The translations under genes were made by a program, and so were the position numbers. From Anaeromyces robustus (lineage: Eukaryota > Neocallimastigomycota > Neocallimastigomycetes > Neocallimastigales > Neocallimastigaceae), in contig MCFG01000120.1 of NCBI GenBank assembly GCA_002104895.1, positions 1 through 64,000 of the forward strand: DNA of 64,000 nucleotides, written 5' to 3'. The notes beneath the pieces are model-generated. The model did no database searches and was not told the origin of the DNA. It saw nothing but the letters and a program-made list of their open reading frames with translations. Position 1 is the stretch's first letter. Every line of letters starts with the position of its first letter. Shown in pieces: positions 16,083 to 26,603 of the stretch.

Positions 16083-16425
16083 CTAAAATAATATTTTTAT
16101 ATAATATTTATTATTAATATTTTTGTGTAATTTTTGATATAGTATATAATATAATATTTTTATTTATAATTACTTCTTATATATAAATAAATAAATAAAT
16201 GTGAAAATGGTGCTTATTTTGTTTTTTTTTTTTTAAAAATTTAAATATAACAAGGATTTGTATAATAAATTTTAAAATTTAATTTCTTTTTTATTTTTTT
16301 TGATAATATTTTTTTTTCTTTTAAATTATATATATAAATATAAATAAATGTTTCACTATAATCATGTATGTTACATAGCAAATAAAAAAAGTTAAATGTT
16401 GCACTATAATCATGTATGATTAATA
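14476..16425 (+). repeat. Copy A of the ~2.34 kb dispersed/tandem unit
   Basis: The copy starts near TAATATTTGTGGTTTTGTAT and is homologous to 21036-22830 and 23370-25140. Conserved landmarks in order: a 13-bp-arm hairpin (14713-14744), a TATA-like TATATAAA (14812-14819), the 61-codon ORF (14857-15042), a segment beginning TTAGATGGTAACAGCAACCG, a short hairpin at about 15305-15325, and a block with GGTAGATGGTATCCGCAAAA. The 3' block from about 15815 is the sequence that also follows the CotH gene. Unlike the other copies, the spacer holding TGACGTGAC is missing at the right end: TGTTTCACTATAATCATGTA jumps to a new unit start at about 16420. Confidence 0.85.
14857..15042 (+). CDS. Conserved 61-aa repeat-unit ORF, copy 1
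   Basis: Unknown protein starting MKSGHFEIKGKIYKIY and ending CYSCRGLNFVQ, with a hydrophobic centre rich in Y, I and L. It sits 38 nt downstream of a TATATAAA box with a purine-rich leader. The three copies differ at six sites, five of them synonymous, with no indels, whereas flanking DNA has many indels. That suggests selection on the protein. A spliced form is possible: a donor after TGTCGAG at 15022 and an acceptor TTGTATTAG at 15138 would remove 116 nt and give 91 aa ending in FQIYIQIK at 15248. No family is recognised and no function is proposed. Confidence 0.5.
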   Translation: MKSGHFEIKGKIYKIYLYILCIMYSIYISLYNINTLYTKHPDSSTQLFLICYSCRGLNFVQ

Positions 16426-16489
16426 TTTGTGGTTTTGTATAAAAATTTTTTTTTCTATTAATTCAAATATTTTTTTATTTCTTTTATAA

Positions 16490-16520
<31 letters not shown>

Positions 16521-16799
16521 TAAAATTTATTTTGGTTATAAAAAGTATTACAAAAAATTTTTTTTATTAGTTTATTACAAATTTATTACTTCAAAATATT
16601 AAAAGCAACAATAAGTTCTATTTAATTATTATTCATTATTATATAGTTTACTCATCTTTTCAAGAATTAAATTGTTATTTTATAAAAGATGAGACATATA
16701 TTACTTCTTACTCATATAGGATAGAAAAAAACACCAACAACAAAAATAGTTTATTCATAAATATAACAACTGAGTAGGTTACATTATTATTGTTTCTTT

Positions 16800-17065
16800 A
16801 ATTTATATCTCTACCAAATTCACTTAAATATCTTACAATACCTTTGTGTCCTTTATAACATACAATAAATAACAAAGTCCAAATAACATTACATTTTTTT
16901 TTACTTTATATATATACACTATGATCCATTAAATATTTTACTATTGTGATATGTCCATTTTTACATTCAACATAGCAAGGAGGTCCTATCATCTTTGTTT
17001 ACTTTATTAATATTCGCTTCTCGTTTCACTAAATATTTACTAAAGTTAATTTTCCCCAATAACAA
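16800..17065 (-). pseudogene. Decayed ankyrin-repeat gene fragment
   Basis: Reverse-strand translation gives two recognisable ankyrin repeats. About 17060-16920 reads LVNILVKREANI... followed by CKNGHITIVKYLMDH. About 16885-16800 reads LLFIVCYKGHKGIVRYLSEF. The GHxxIVxYL core is the ankyrin signature. Stops and frame changes separate the two repeats and neither has a start codon, so this is a relic. Large ankyrin families are common in anaerobic fungi. Confidence 0.75.
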
Positions 17066-17412
17066 ACATTAAATATTGATTTAATATTTTAAATCGTTAT
17101 AACCCTTTTAGTATTATAAATATTATTGAGCCTTATTTAATATTGTATTTTATAGTTTTTTTTTTCTCTTGATATATAGATTTTTTTTTCTTTTGATAAA
17201 ATAAAAACAGTTCTTCCTTTGAAAAAAAAATAAATAAATAAATAATATTATTAAATAATTATCTCTGTATAATTAAAATATTTGATTTATAAAAATCTAA
17301 ATAACAAAATTTATATAATATAAATTATAATAAAAATTGTTATTTTATTTTAGTTTTCGTTCTTTTTTTTAAAAAAAAAAAAAATAGTCTGTATAAATAA
17401 CACACAAAGTAT

Positions 17413-17415
17413 ATA

Positions 17416-17510
<95 letters not shown>

Positions 17511-17511
17511 A
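17413..17511. repeat. AAAT microsatellite
   Basis: About 25 uninterrupted AAAT units, between the ankyrin relic and the CotH gene. Confidence 0.95.
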
Positions 17512-18057
17512 TTACAACTTTGGGTATCATCTCTATTTATTTATTTAATTATTTATTTTATAACATTTCTTTTTTTTTCATAAAATGTTACAACTTAACA
17601 AGCCACAATTACACAAATTATTCAAAATTTCTTTACATAAAATTTAGTAAATTTAAGATTTAATAAATTAATAATTTTAATAATAAATAAAGTTTATACC
17701 TATATATCATTATTCATTTATGATATAATACCAATAAAAATTTTATCTTTTTTTTTTTTTGGTAACAAATGATATTAAAAAAATTTTTTTTATGAATTTT
17801 ATATTAAAAAAATTCTTTTTTTTTTTTTTTTATATGTTTTGTTTTCTTTTTTAAATAATAAAAAATATAAATATGGAAGTTTTCCCCCCTTTTTTTTTTT
17901 AAAAAACAAATATAAATAAATAAATAAATTATAAATAAATAGAAAATAAATAATTAAAATAAAAAGTTGCATTTTAAAAGTAACATTATAAAAATTATTC
18001 TTTTAAAAATTACTCTATTTATTTAATAATATATACTATTTATAAAAAAAAAAAAAA

Positions 18058-19581
18058 ATGTTAAAAAAATTAATATTATTGTTTTTAACAGTTGGGCAAA
18101 TCTTAGCCTCTTCTTATGTTGAAGATGGAAAAAGAGCGGAACTTTTTGAAATAATGGATACTGAAGTTCCTATATTTAGAATAACGGTTCCCGATGATAA
18201 GTTTGAAGAATTAAAATTTGCTATGCAAACCGCACCTCCATCAGCGACGATGTTCACTGATGAGGAAGTTAGTGATAACGCAGAAGTTGATGATGATAAT
18301 ATCTATGGGGTATATGAATTTGAAAAGATTAAAAATGCAACTATGGTCGTTGAAATTAATGGTACAGAAAAAAGATTTAATAAAGTAGTTTTTAATTTAG
18401 GTGGTAGTTCAGCACGTCTCTACGGTAGACAATCCTTTAACTTAATCATTCGTGATAAAAATAAGGATTTATATGGTCGTTCTCAATTTAGAATTCGTTC
18501 CGATGCTCGTGATGCCACTCTTTTAAGATCAAAAATTTCCTGTGATATACTCAATCGTATGGGTATCATCTCTATTTCTGCTAATTATATTATATTATAT
18601 GTTAATGAGGAGTACTTTGGATTTTATGTTTTGATGGATGCCCCCAAAATCCCATGGGTGGAACAAGTATTTGGAGAAAAGGATACTAAACAGTTATACC
18701 AATGTAAAAAAGTTGGAGCCTATTTATCCTCACTGTGTGTCAATGAAAATAAAGATATTACCGATAACACGGAATGGAATAAATTTGTAAAGGACCTTGA
18801 GGAGGCCCAAACGGTTGAAGAAATTGAAAAAATTTTTGATGTTGAACAATTTTTATATTTAGCTGCCTTTGACTACTTGGTCGGGGCATGGGATCATTAC
18901 TTCCATTTAGGTCATAATCTTAATATGTATAAAGATAAGAAAACGGGTAAATGGATCATGATTTATTACGATTTTGATAGTGATATTGGTCAGGATCCTG
19001 TTTATATTGAATATTTAAATCCACACCCTCTTTCCGATAAAAATTATCCACATTACACTGTTCGTGATTGGTTTAATCTTCCAAACCATCTTCAAGATAT
19101 TGCGGTATTTGGAAATCTTCCTCGTTTTGAAAGTATACTTGCTGAAATCATTAAGGATGTCTTCAACCCAGCACTTCTTTTCCCACATATTGATGAAGTA
19201 AAAGAATTCATTAGACCCTACATTTTACACGATAGAACCCCAAATGAAAATGGTATTAATCCTGGTGTCCTCAATTTATTAAATCCACTCGATTATACCA
19301 TGGCTCAATGGGAAGCTAATAGTGAATTTACCACCATTACTCATCCCCTTACTGGAAGTAATGGCTATGGTATTAAGTATTGGATTCTCGAGAGATATAG
19401 AGCCGTTTGTAACCATTATAATTTAAATTGTGATCCAGTATACATGGATGAAAATTATCAATACCCTATTGACAAGGAGGTTGAAGGAGAAATTAATGTG
19501 GATAGATGGGCCGGTATGGATTGGAGTGACCAAAATGAAGAACCAACCGAAGTTGAAGTTGAAGAACCCACTGAAGTCTAA
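18058..19581 (+). CDS. Secreted CotH-kinase-domain protein
   Basis: A 507-aa product with a signal peptide (residues 1-17, MLKKLILLFLTVGQILA). It has a CotH kinase fold, related to the spore-coat kinase CotH and abundant among secreted proteins of anaerobic fungi. Diagnostic pieces are RSKISCDILNRMG (157-169), VNEEYFGFYVLMD (182-194), the GAWDHYFHLGHNLNMYKD stretch (276-293) and the metal-binding DFDSDIG (305-311). The C-terminus turns into an acidic EVEVEEPTEV repeat and stops at TAA TAA. The acidic repeat resumes in frame immediately after these stops (next feature), so the present C-terminus may be truncated. There are no introns and no dockerin is visible in the ORF. The ATG follows a poly(A) leader. 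The substrate is unknown. Confidence 0.88.
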   Translation: MLKKLILLFLTVGQILASSYVEDGKRAELFEIMDTEVPIFRITVPDDKFEELKFAMQTAPPSATMFTDEEVSDNAEVDDDNIYGVYEFEKIKNATMVVEINGTEKRFNKVVFNLGGSSARLYGRQSFNLIIRDKNKDLYGRSQFRIRSDARDATLLRSKISCDILNRMGIISISANYIILYVNEEYFGFYVLMDAPKIPWVEQVFGEKDTKQLYQCKKVGAYLSSLCVNENKDITDNTEWNKFVKDLEEAQTVEEIEKIFDVEQFLYLAAFDYLVGAWDHYFHLGHNLNMYKDKKTGKWIMIYYDFDSDIGQDPVYIEYLNPHPLSDKNYPHYTVRDWFNLPNHLQDIAVFGNLPRFESILAEIIKDVFNPALLFPHIDEVKEFIRPYILHDRTPNENGINPGVLNLLNPLDYTMAQWEANSEFTTITHPLTGSNGYGIKYWILERYRAVCNHYNLNCDPVYMDENYQYPIDKEVEGEINVDRWAGMDWSDQNEEPTEVEVEEPTEV

Positions 19582-19776
19582 TAAACAACAGAAGTTGAAA
19601 ATGAAGAACCCGTTGAAGTTGAAGTTGAAGAACCAATTGACAAACCAATTGACAAACCAACTGACAAACCAACTGACAAACCAAAAAAAATATTATATAA
19701 TTATTTAAAATCTTTAGAGATCGCCTTATTAGTTTTATTTTATATAAATATTATTGTTGTAATTAAAATAAATTAA
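19582..19776 (+). pseudogene. In-frame CotH tail beyond the stop: acidic repeat, Pro/Asp/Lys repeat, membrane segment
   Basis: Directly after the TAA TAA at 19579-19584 the CotH reading frame stays open for 63 codons to TAA at 19774-19776. It continues the same composition (TTEVENEEPVEVEVEEP), then four IDKP/TDKP units, then a hydrophobic segment SLEIALLVLFYINIIVVIKI that would be a C-terminal transmembrane anchor. The obvious reading is a formerly longer, membrane-anchored CotH protein now ending early as a secreted form. Stop read-through or an assembly/sequencing error are alternatives. Confidence 0.7.
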
Positions 19777-20375
19777 TTACAACAATAATATAAATGTTTC
19801 TTTCTTTAATACCTATTAAAGTAAAATAAAAGAAAAATAAAAAGATATTAAAATAAAAAGCTAAGTTATTATTTTCCTAATAATGTAATATTTTTTATTA
19901 TAAAAGACTATAAATAATTGTAAACAAGAATAATAAAAAGTATTCATTTAACATTTTTTAAAAGAAATAAATGTAAAAAAAAAAAAAAATAAAATAAAAT
20001 GAACTAAAATAAACTAAACTAAATTAAAATAAACTAAACTAAACTAAACTAAATTAAAATAATATTTTTATATATTATATTTATTATTAATATTTTTGTG
20101 TAATTTTAATTTCGTATATATTATTTTTATTTATAATTACTTCTTATATATAAATAAATAAATGTGAAAATGGTGCTTTTTTTTTTTTTATATATATTTA
20201 AATATTTAAATATAAAGAGGATTTGTATAATAAATTTTAAAATTTAATTTCTTTTACATTTTTTTTGATAATATTTTTTAGTTAAAAATATTTTAAATTC
20301 TTCTAATAATAAAAATATTAAAAATATTATTCTTAATATTTTTTTTTTCTTTTGAATTATATATATATATAACAA

Positions 20376-20414
<39 letters not shown>

Positions 20415-21035
20415 AAAAAAAAATTCAACGTTTCACTAGAATTATAACAAAATAATTATAAAAAAAGATATGACGTGACACAAATCTTTTTTTATTTGGA
20501 AATTTCTTATAATTATTTTGTTATATAATTATTATTATTTTTTTTTTTTGTTATTTAAATTAATTATTACTATACATTTCTATCTATTTATTATTTAATA
20601 AATTATTTATTGTATCTATAATACTTATATAAACTTTATTGTATTCTATTTTTTTCTTATTTAATAGATAGAAAAAATATTATATATATATATATTTAAA
20701 ATGCTTTTTCTTTTATTGTTTTTAGTTATTAATAATAATAATAATATATGTATTATTTATTATTAGAGTATTTGAACTCTAGAACTTATAAATTTATAAA
20801 TAGATATATTATATTATTAATATTATTCTATAATTTGTTGTTATAATTTATGTATTGATATTTTTTTTATGTATTGATATTTTTTTTATGTATTGATATT
20901 TTTTTTATTAAGTAATCATTAACAAGATATACTATTAGATTTTTTTAAGTTTAATAAAACCTTACAAAAATAATAAATTTAATTAATCATTTAATTAATT
21001 ATTATAAACTTTTTTTTTATTCTATTATAGTAATA
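19762..21035 (+). repeat. CotH 3' flank: 3' block plus spacer of the 2.34 kb unit
   Basis: Starting at the CotH distal stop (ATTAAAATAAATTAATTAC), the sequence matches the 3' blocks of the repeat units at about 15815, 22330 and 24665. Shared landmarks are TATAAATGTTTCTTTCTTTA and AAGCTAAGTTATTAT. After an extra poly(A) run (about 20381-20412) comes the spacer with the TGACGTGAC hairpin and a segment with AACTCTAGAACTTATAAATT that recurs at 23140 and 44780. Confidence 0.85.
20443..20525. repeat. Hairpin enclosing TGACGTGAC, copy 1
   Basis: Arms 20443-20461 and 20507-20525 are perfect 19-bp reverse complements (TATAACAAAATAATTATAA). Between them is ATGACGTGACACAAATC, a CRE/UPRE-like TGACGTGA core. 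The same core inside a (different-length) hairpin recurs at about 22856-22918 and 44540-44604. Confidence 0.8.
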
Positions 21036-22830
21036 TTGTAATATTTGTGGTTTTGTATAAAATTTTTTTTTATTATTTAAAGAAAATTAAAAGGAATGAT
21101 TTAAATATATGTATATAAAAAAAAGAAGCTTTACCACATTTTTTAATATATGAAATATATTTAATATAATGAAAAAAAAAGTATAAATATGAGTAAAATT
21201 AACCATTTTTTTTTTAGTTCTTTAGACTTTTACATTTAAAAACACATTTATATGTGTTTTTAAATAAATAATATTCTTTAATTAAATATTATTTCACATT
21301 ACTTTAAATAATATATAAAAAAAAAAAAGAATATATAAAAGTCTCATCAGAGAATAAAGAAGAAAGGAAGAAAAATATGAAGTCCAGTCATTTTGAAATT
21401 AAAGGGAAAATATATAAAATATATTTATATATTTTATGTATTATGTATAGTATTTATATAAGTTTATATAATATAAATACATTGTATACTAAACATCCAG
21501 ACAGCTCTACTCAACTTTTTTTGATATGTTATAGCTGTCGAGGTTTAAACTTTGTTCAATGATGAGTCTAAATATTTGTGTACGACGATAAATACTACTA
21601 CTTTCTTTTCTTTCCAATTTTATTTTTAAGGATAAAATTCTATCTTGTATTAGATGGTAACAGCAACCGCTTGATAAATTCTATCGATGTTTTGAATTAT
21701 TTTTTTCAAATCTTCAGTTTAAACAGATTCCAAAATTTTCAAATTTATATCAAATCAAATAATAATATAATTATTTAAATCAATCATTATAATTTGATAA
21801 TAATTTCAATGTTTATATGAAAAAGCCTAGTTTTTTCATAGGAATAGAACAAAAATAAAATATCATTACGAATGAAATGAACTTAAAATAAATTTATTCA
21901 AATTGAATATGATTTATAAAAGAAAGAAACTTTTTCAGAACTGTTTAAATTTAGAATTTATCAAGCAATTAATTAATTTTTTTTTTTTTTAATTTTGAAA
22001 AATATAATAATATTGATATATGAATAAATGAATAATAATAAATATTAAATAATGTATGAATAAACAATAAATGTTTTCAAAATTTAAAAAAAAATTAATA
22101 TTTTAATTCATTTTTAGTGTTTAACACACTTTTAATATTTAAGGTAGATGGTATCCGCAAAATAACAAAATTGTTATATTTTAATATCAATCATTAATGG
22201 TATAAATCCATCTAGTTAATAAGTATTTTTTAAAAAAAAATAGTTTTTATATATTATTTTAATAAAAAAATATTTATATCTTTGAATATTAAATATATTT
22301 TATTTCAAAATAAAATATAAAAAGAAATGAATTAAAATAGATTAATTACAACAATAATATAAAAGTTTCTTTCTTTAATACATATTAAAGTAAAATAAAA
22401 GAAAAATAAAAAGATATTAAAATAAAAGCTAAGTTATTATATTCCTAATAATATAGTATTCTTTATTATAATAAACTATATATAATTGTAAGCAAGAATA
22501 ATAAAAAATATTCATCTAACATTTTATAAAAGAAATGTAAAAAAATAAAATAAAATATAATAAAAATAAACTCAACTAAACTAAAATAATAATATTTTTA
22601 TATATTATATTTATTATTAATATTTTTGTGTAGTTTTGATATTGTATATAATATTTTTATTTATAATAATTACTTCTTATATATAAATAAATAAATTAAT
22701 ATGAAAATGGTGTTTTTTTTTATTTTTAAGTATTTAAATATAAAGATGTATAATAAATTTTAAAATTTAATTTCTTATATAATTTTTTTGATATTATTTT
22801 TTTTTCTTTTGAATTATATATATATAAATG
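21036..22830 (+). repeat. Copy B of the ~2.34 kb unit
   Basis: Homologous throughout to copies A and C, with many small indels in non-coding parts. It contains the ORF at 21377 and the same order of hairpins and conserved blocks. The distance from its ORF to that of copy C is 2338 bp, which defines the period. Confidence 0.88.
21377..21562 (+). CDS. Conserved 61-aa repeat-unit ORF, copy 2
   Basis: Identical to copy 1 except Gly4 to Ser (MKSSHFE). Its other differences from copies 1 and 3 are synonymous (for example TAC/TAT in the CYSC codons). The same upstream TATA-like box and purine leader are present. The possible second exon starting at 21654 ends differently (IYIKSNNN...) from copies 1 and 3 because of a small length change, so the spliced model is weakest here. 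Confidence 0.48.
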   Translation: MKSSHFEIKGKIYKIYLYILCIMYSIYISLYNINTLYTKHPDSSTQLFLICYSCRGLNFVQ

Positions 22831-23369
22831 TTTCACTATAATCAAAGTATTATTAATTTTCAAATAAAATAATTTAGTAAAGATGTGACGTGACACAAAT
22901 CTTTTTTTATTTGAAAATTTCTTTTTATTATTTTATTATAATTATTTTTGTTTTTTTTTATATTATATTATTTAAATTAATTATTACTATATGTTTCTAT
23001 CTATTTATTATTTAATAAATTATTTATTGTATCTATAATACTTATATAAAGTCTATTGTGTTCTATTTTTTTCTTATTTAATAGATTAATAATATTAATA
23101 ATAATAAATATATATATTATTTATTACGAGAGTATTTAAACTCTAGAACTTATAAATTTATAAATAGATATATTTATTATATTATTAATATTATTCTATA
23201 ATTTGTTGTTATAATTTATGTATTAATATTTTTTTTTATTAAGTAATCATTAACAAGATATACTATTATATTTTTTTATATTTAATAAAACTTTACTAAA
23301 ATATTAATTATTTAATTAATCATTTAATTAATTATTATAATTTTTTTTATTCTGTTATAGTAATATTGT
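22831..23369 (+). repeat. Spacer between repeat units B and C
   Basis: Matches 20440-21030, including the TGACGTGAC hairpin, TTATTTATTGTATCTATAAT and the AACTCTAGAACTTATAAATT block. It ends in a poly(T) stretch just before the next unit start. Confidence 0.8.
22856..22918. repeat. Hairpin enclosing TGACGTGAC, copy 2
   Basis: Perfect 14-bp arms ATTTTCAAATAAAA (22856-22869) and its complement (22905-22918) flank GATGTGACGTGACACAAATC. It lies between repeat units B and C. Confidence 0.8.
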
Positions 23370-25140
23370 ATATTGTAATTTTGTGGTTTTGTATAATATT
23401 TTTTTTCATTATTTAAAGAAATTAAAAGGAATGATTTAAATATATGTATATAAAAAAAAAAGAAGCTTTACCACATTTTTTAATATATGAAATATATTTA
23501 ATATAATGAAAAAAAAAGTATAAATATGAGTAAAATTAACCATTTTTTTTAGTTCTTTAGACTTTTACATTTAAAAACACATTTATTTGTGTTTTTAAAT
23601 AAATATAATATTCTTTAATTAAGTATTATTTCACATTACTTTAAATAATATATATAAAAAAAAAGAATATATATAAAAGTCTCATCATAGAATAAAGAAG
23701 AAAGGAAGAAAAATATGAAGTCCGGCCATTTTGAAATTAAAGGGAAAATATATAAAATATATTTATATATTTTATGTATTATGTATAGTATTTATATAAG
23801 TTTATATAATATAAATACATTGTATACTAAACATCCAGACAGCTCTACTCAACTTTTTTTGATATGTTACAGCTGTCGAGGTTTAAACTTTGTTCAATGA
23901 TGAGTCTAAATATTTGTGTACGACGATAAAACTACTACTTTCTTTTCTTTCCAATTTTATTTTTATGGGTAAAATTCTATCTTGTATTAGATGGTAACAG
24001 CAACCGCTTGATAAATTCTACCGATGTTTTGAATTTTATTTTTCAAATCTTCAGTTTAAACAGATTCCAAAATTTTCAAATTTATATTCAAATCAAATAA
24101 TAATACAATCATTTAAATCAATCATTATAATTTGATAATAATTTCAATGTTAATAGTGAAAAAACCTAGTTTTTTCATAGGAATAGAAAAAATATATCAT
24201 TGAAAATGAAATGAACTTAATAAATTTATTAAAATTAAATATGATTTATAAAAGAAAGAAACTTTTTCAGAACTGTTTAAATTTAGAATTTATCAAGCAA
24301 TTAATTAATTTTTTTTTTTTCAATTTTGAAAAATATAATAATATTGATATATGAATAAATGAATAATAATAAATATTAAATAATGTATGAATAAACCATA
24401 AATATTTTCAAAATTTTAAAAAAAAATTAATATTTTAATTCATTTTTAATGTTTAACACATTTTTAATATTTAAGGTAGATGGTATCCGTAAAATAACAA
24501 AATTGTTATTATTTAATATCAAAAATTAATGGTATAAATCCATCTAGTTAATAAGTATTTTTTTTAAAAAAAATAGTATTTTTATATTATTTTAATGAAA
24601 AATATTTATATCTTTGAATATTAAATATATTTTATTTCAAAATAAAATATAAAAAGAAATGAATTAAAATAGATTAATTACAACAATAATATAAATGTTT
24701 CTTTCTTTAATATATATTAAAGGAAAATAAAAGAAAAAATAAAAAGATATTTAAATAAAAAGCTAAGTTATTATTTTCCTAATAATGTAATATTCTTTAT
24801 TATAATAAACTATAAATAATTGTAAGCAAGAATAATAAAAAATATTCATCTAACATTTTTTAAAAGAAATGTAAAAAAAAAATAAAATAAAATAAAAAAT
24901 AAAACTAAACTAAACTAAACTAAAATAATATTTTTATATATTATATTTATTATTAATATTTTTGTGTAATTTTGATATCGTATATATTATTTTTATTTAT
25001 AATTACTTCTTATATATATAAATAAATGTGAAAATGGTGTTTATTTAATTTTTAAATATTTAAATATAAAGATGTATAATAAATTTTAAAATTTAATTTT
25101 ATATTATATATTTTTTGATAATATTTTTTTAGTTAAAAGT
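23370..25140 (+). repeat. Copy C of the ~2.34 kb unit
   Basis: Full-length copy of 5' block, ORF and 3' block. After about 25140 the sequence leaves the repeat and enters AT-rich DNA, so the array ends here. Confidence 0.88.
23715..23900 (+). CDS. Conserved 61-aa repeat-unit ORF, copy 3
   Basis: Protein identical to copy 1; all four nucleotide differences between them are synonymous (GGT/GGC, ATT/ATA, TCC/TCT, CAG/CAA). The candidate spliced form (donor 23881, acceptor 23990, stop 24098-24100) gives a 91-aa protein in the same frame as copy 1, with one Ala/Val change. Function unknown. Confidence 0.5.
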   Translation: MKSGHFEIKGKIYKIYLYILCIMYSIYISLYNINTLYTKHPDSSTQLFLICYSCRGLNFVQ

Positions 25141-25376
25141 ATTAAAAATATTTTAAAATATATTTTATATAATGTAACAAAAATATTATTTATAGGACTT
25201 CACATTAAATTTTTTATACAATTTTTTTTTTTAAATTAATTTTAAATGTAACAAAAAAATATTATAAAAAAATATTAATTAAAAATATTGATATATATCA
25301 ATAATTATATTTATTTATAATTTTAAGATAATTAATAAATAAAATAAAAATAAATGAATAAGTAAATAAAATAAAG

Positions 25377-25624
<248 letters not shown>

Positions 25625-26330
25625 AAAAAAGAATTGTCATGCCATAAAAATATTAAAATTTTAATATCCTTAAAAATATTTTTTATTATATGATTTGAAT
25701 GATTATTTTTTAATTATAAATATTTAAATTTGAATTATTAAGATAAAATTTTAAAAATATTATAGGTAATTTACAATTTATATGTGTACATAATAAAGAA
25801 TATTTGATAAACAAGGAATTTTCATTATAATATTTTTATAAATATTATAATAAAAAAGTTTTTGCTTTCTTAATCATAAATTCTATTATTCTATTTAATA
25901 ATATGTATTATTAAAAATAAAATATATAGCTTATATAGCTTTTTTAGTATTTTAATTAATGAGTATATTGAATATATTAGAATAGTAGTATATGTATAGT
26001 TTTTATATAGAGGTTGAAAGGTTTGAGGTTAAAAATATTTATAAAGTAATGAAAAAAAATGATGAAAATTTCATTATTTATTAAAAAATATGAATAAAAA
26101 TAGTTATAACATGTAATGATAATAAAAAAAGTATAATGATAATTAATTAATAACGTTGGATTGGTAATAGAAGAAATACCATAATATAAAAAAAAATTCA
26201 TTATTGAAAAGAAATTGCTATTACTAATTTCATAATTATATAAAAAATAATTCTTTATTAGTCATCAGAAATTTTTTGGAATTATTAATTAAAGATTATC
26301 AATTAAATATTTATATTTATATTTATAATT

Positions 26331-26475
26331 ATTATAATTATTATTATTATTATTATTATTATAATTATTATTATTATAATTATTATTATTATAATTATTA
26401 TTATTATAATTATTATTATTATAATTATTATTATTATAATTATTATTATTATAATTATAATTATTATTATTATTA
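26331..26475. repeat. TTATTATTATAA-type minisatellite
   Basis: A 15-bp unit (TTATTATTATAATTA) is repeated about eight times, flanked by pure TTA repeats. It makes a YYYYN-coding frame by chance. Confidence 0.9.
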
Positions 26476-26560
26476 TTATTATTAATTAGTATTATTATTA
26501 TTATTATTGTTATTATAAATTTTAAACATTTACATACATTAATGAAAATATTTCATATAT

Positions 26561-26603
26561 TTTATGTTATCATATGATCTATATGATCATATGATAACAT
26601 AAA
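26561..26603. repeat. Perfect hairpin, 19-bp arms, 5-nt loop
   Basis: TTTATGTTATCATATGATC (26561-26579) is exactly complementary to 26585-26603 around loop TATAT. Stable cruciform or hairpin RNA; no gene next to it. Confidence 0.85.

Larger units (their letters stand above)
16497..18057. other. Region upstream of CotH: poly(A), ankyrin relic, AAAT microsatellite
   Basis: After a poly(A) run (about 16497-16520) comes a patch of lower AT content holding the ankyrin relic listed separately. An AAAT microsatellite follows (about 17413-17511), then AT-rich DNA that probably contains the CotH promoter. No other gene is seen. Confidence 0.7.

Noticed and set aside
19430-19708. Alternative frames with KNPLKLKLKN or QLVCQLVC repeats at the CotH 3' end
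   Set aside because: They are shifted or antisense readings of the CotH acidic and DKP repeats.
26276-26485. YYYYN-rich frame
   Set aside because: It arises from a TTATTATTATAA minisatellite.
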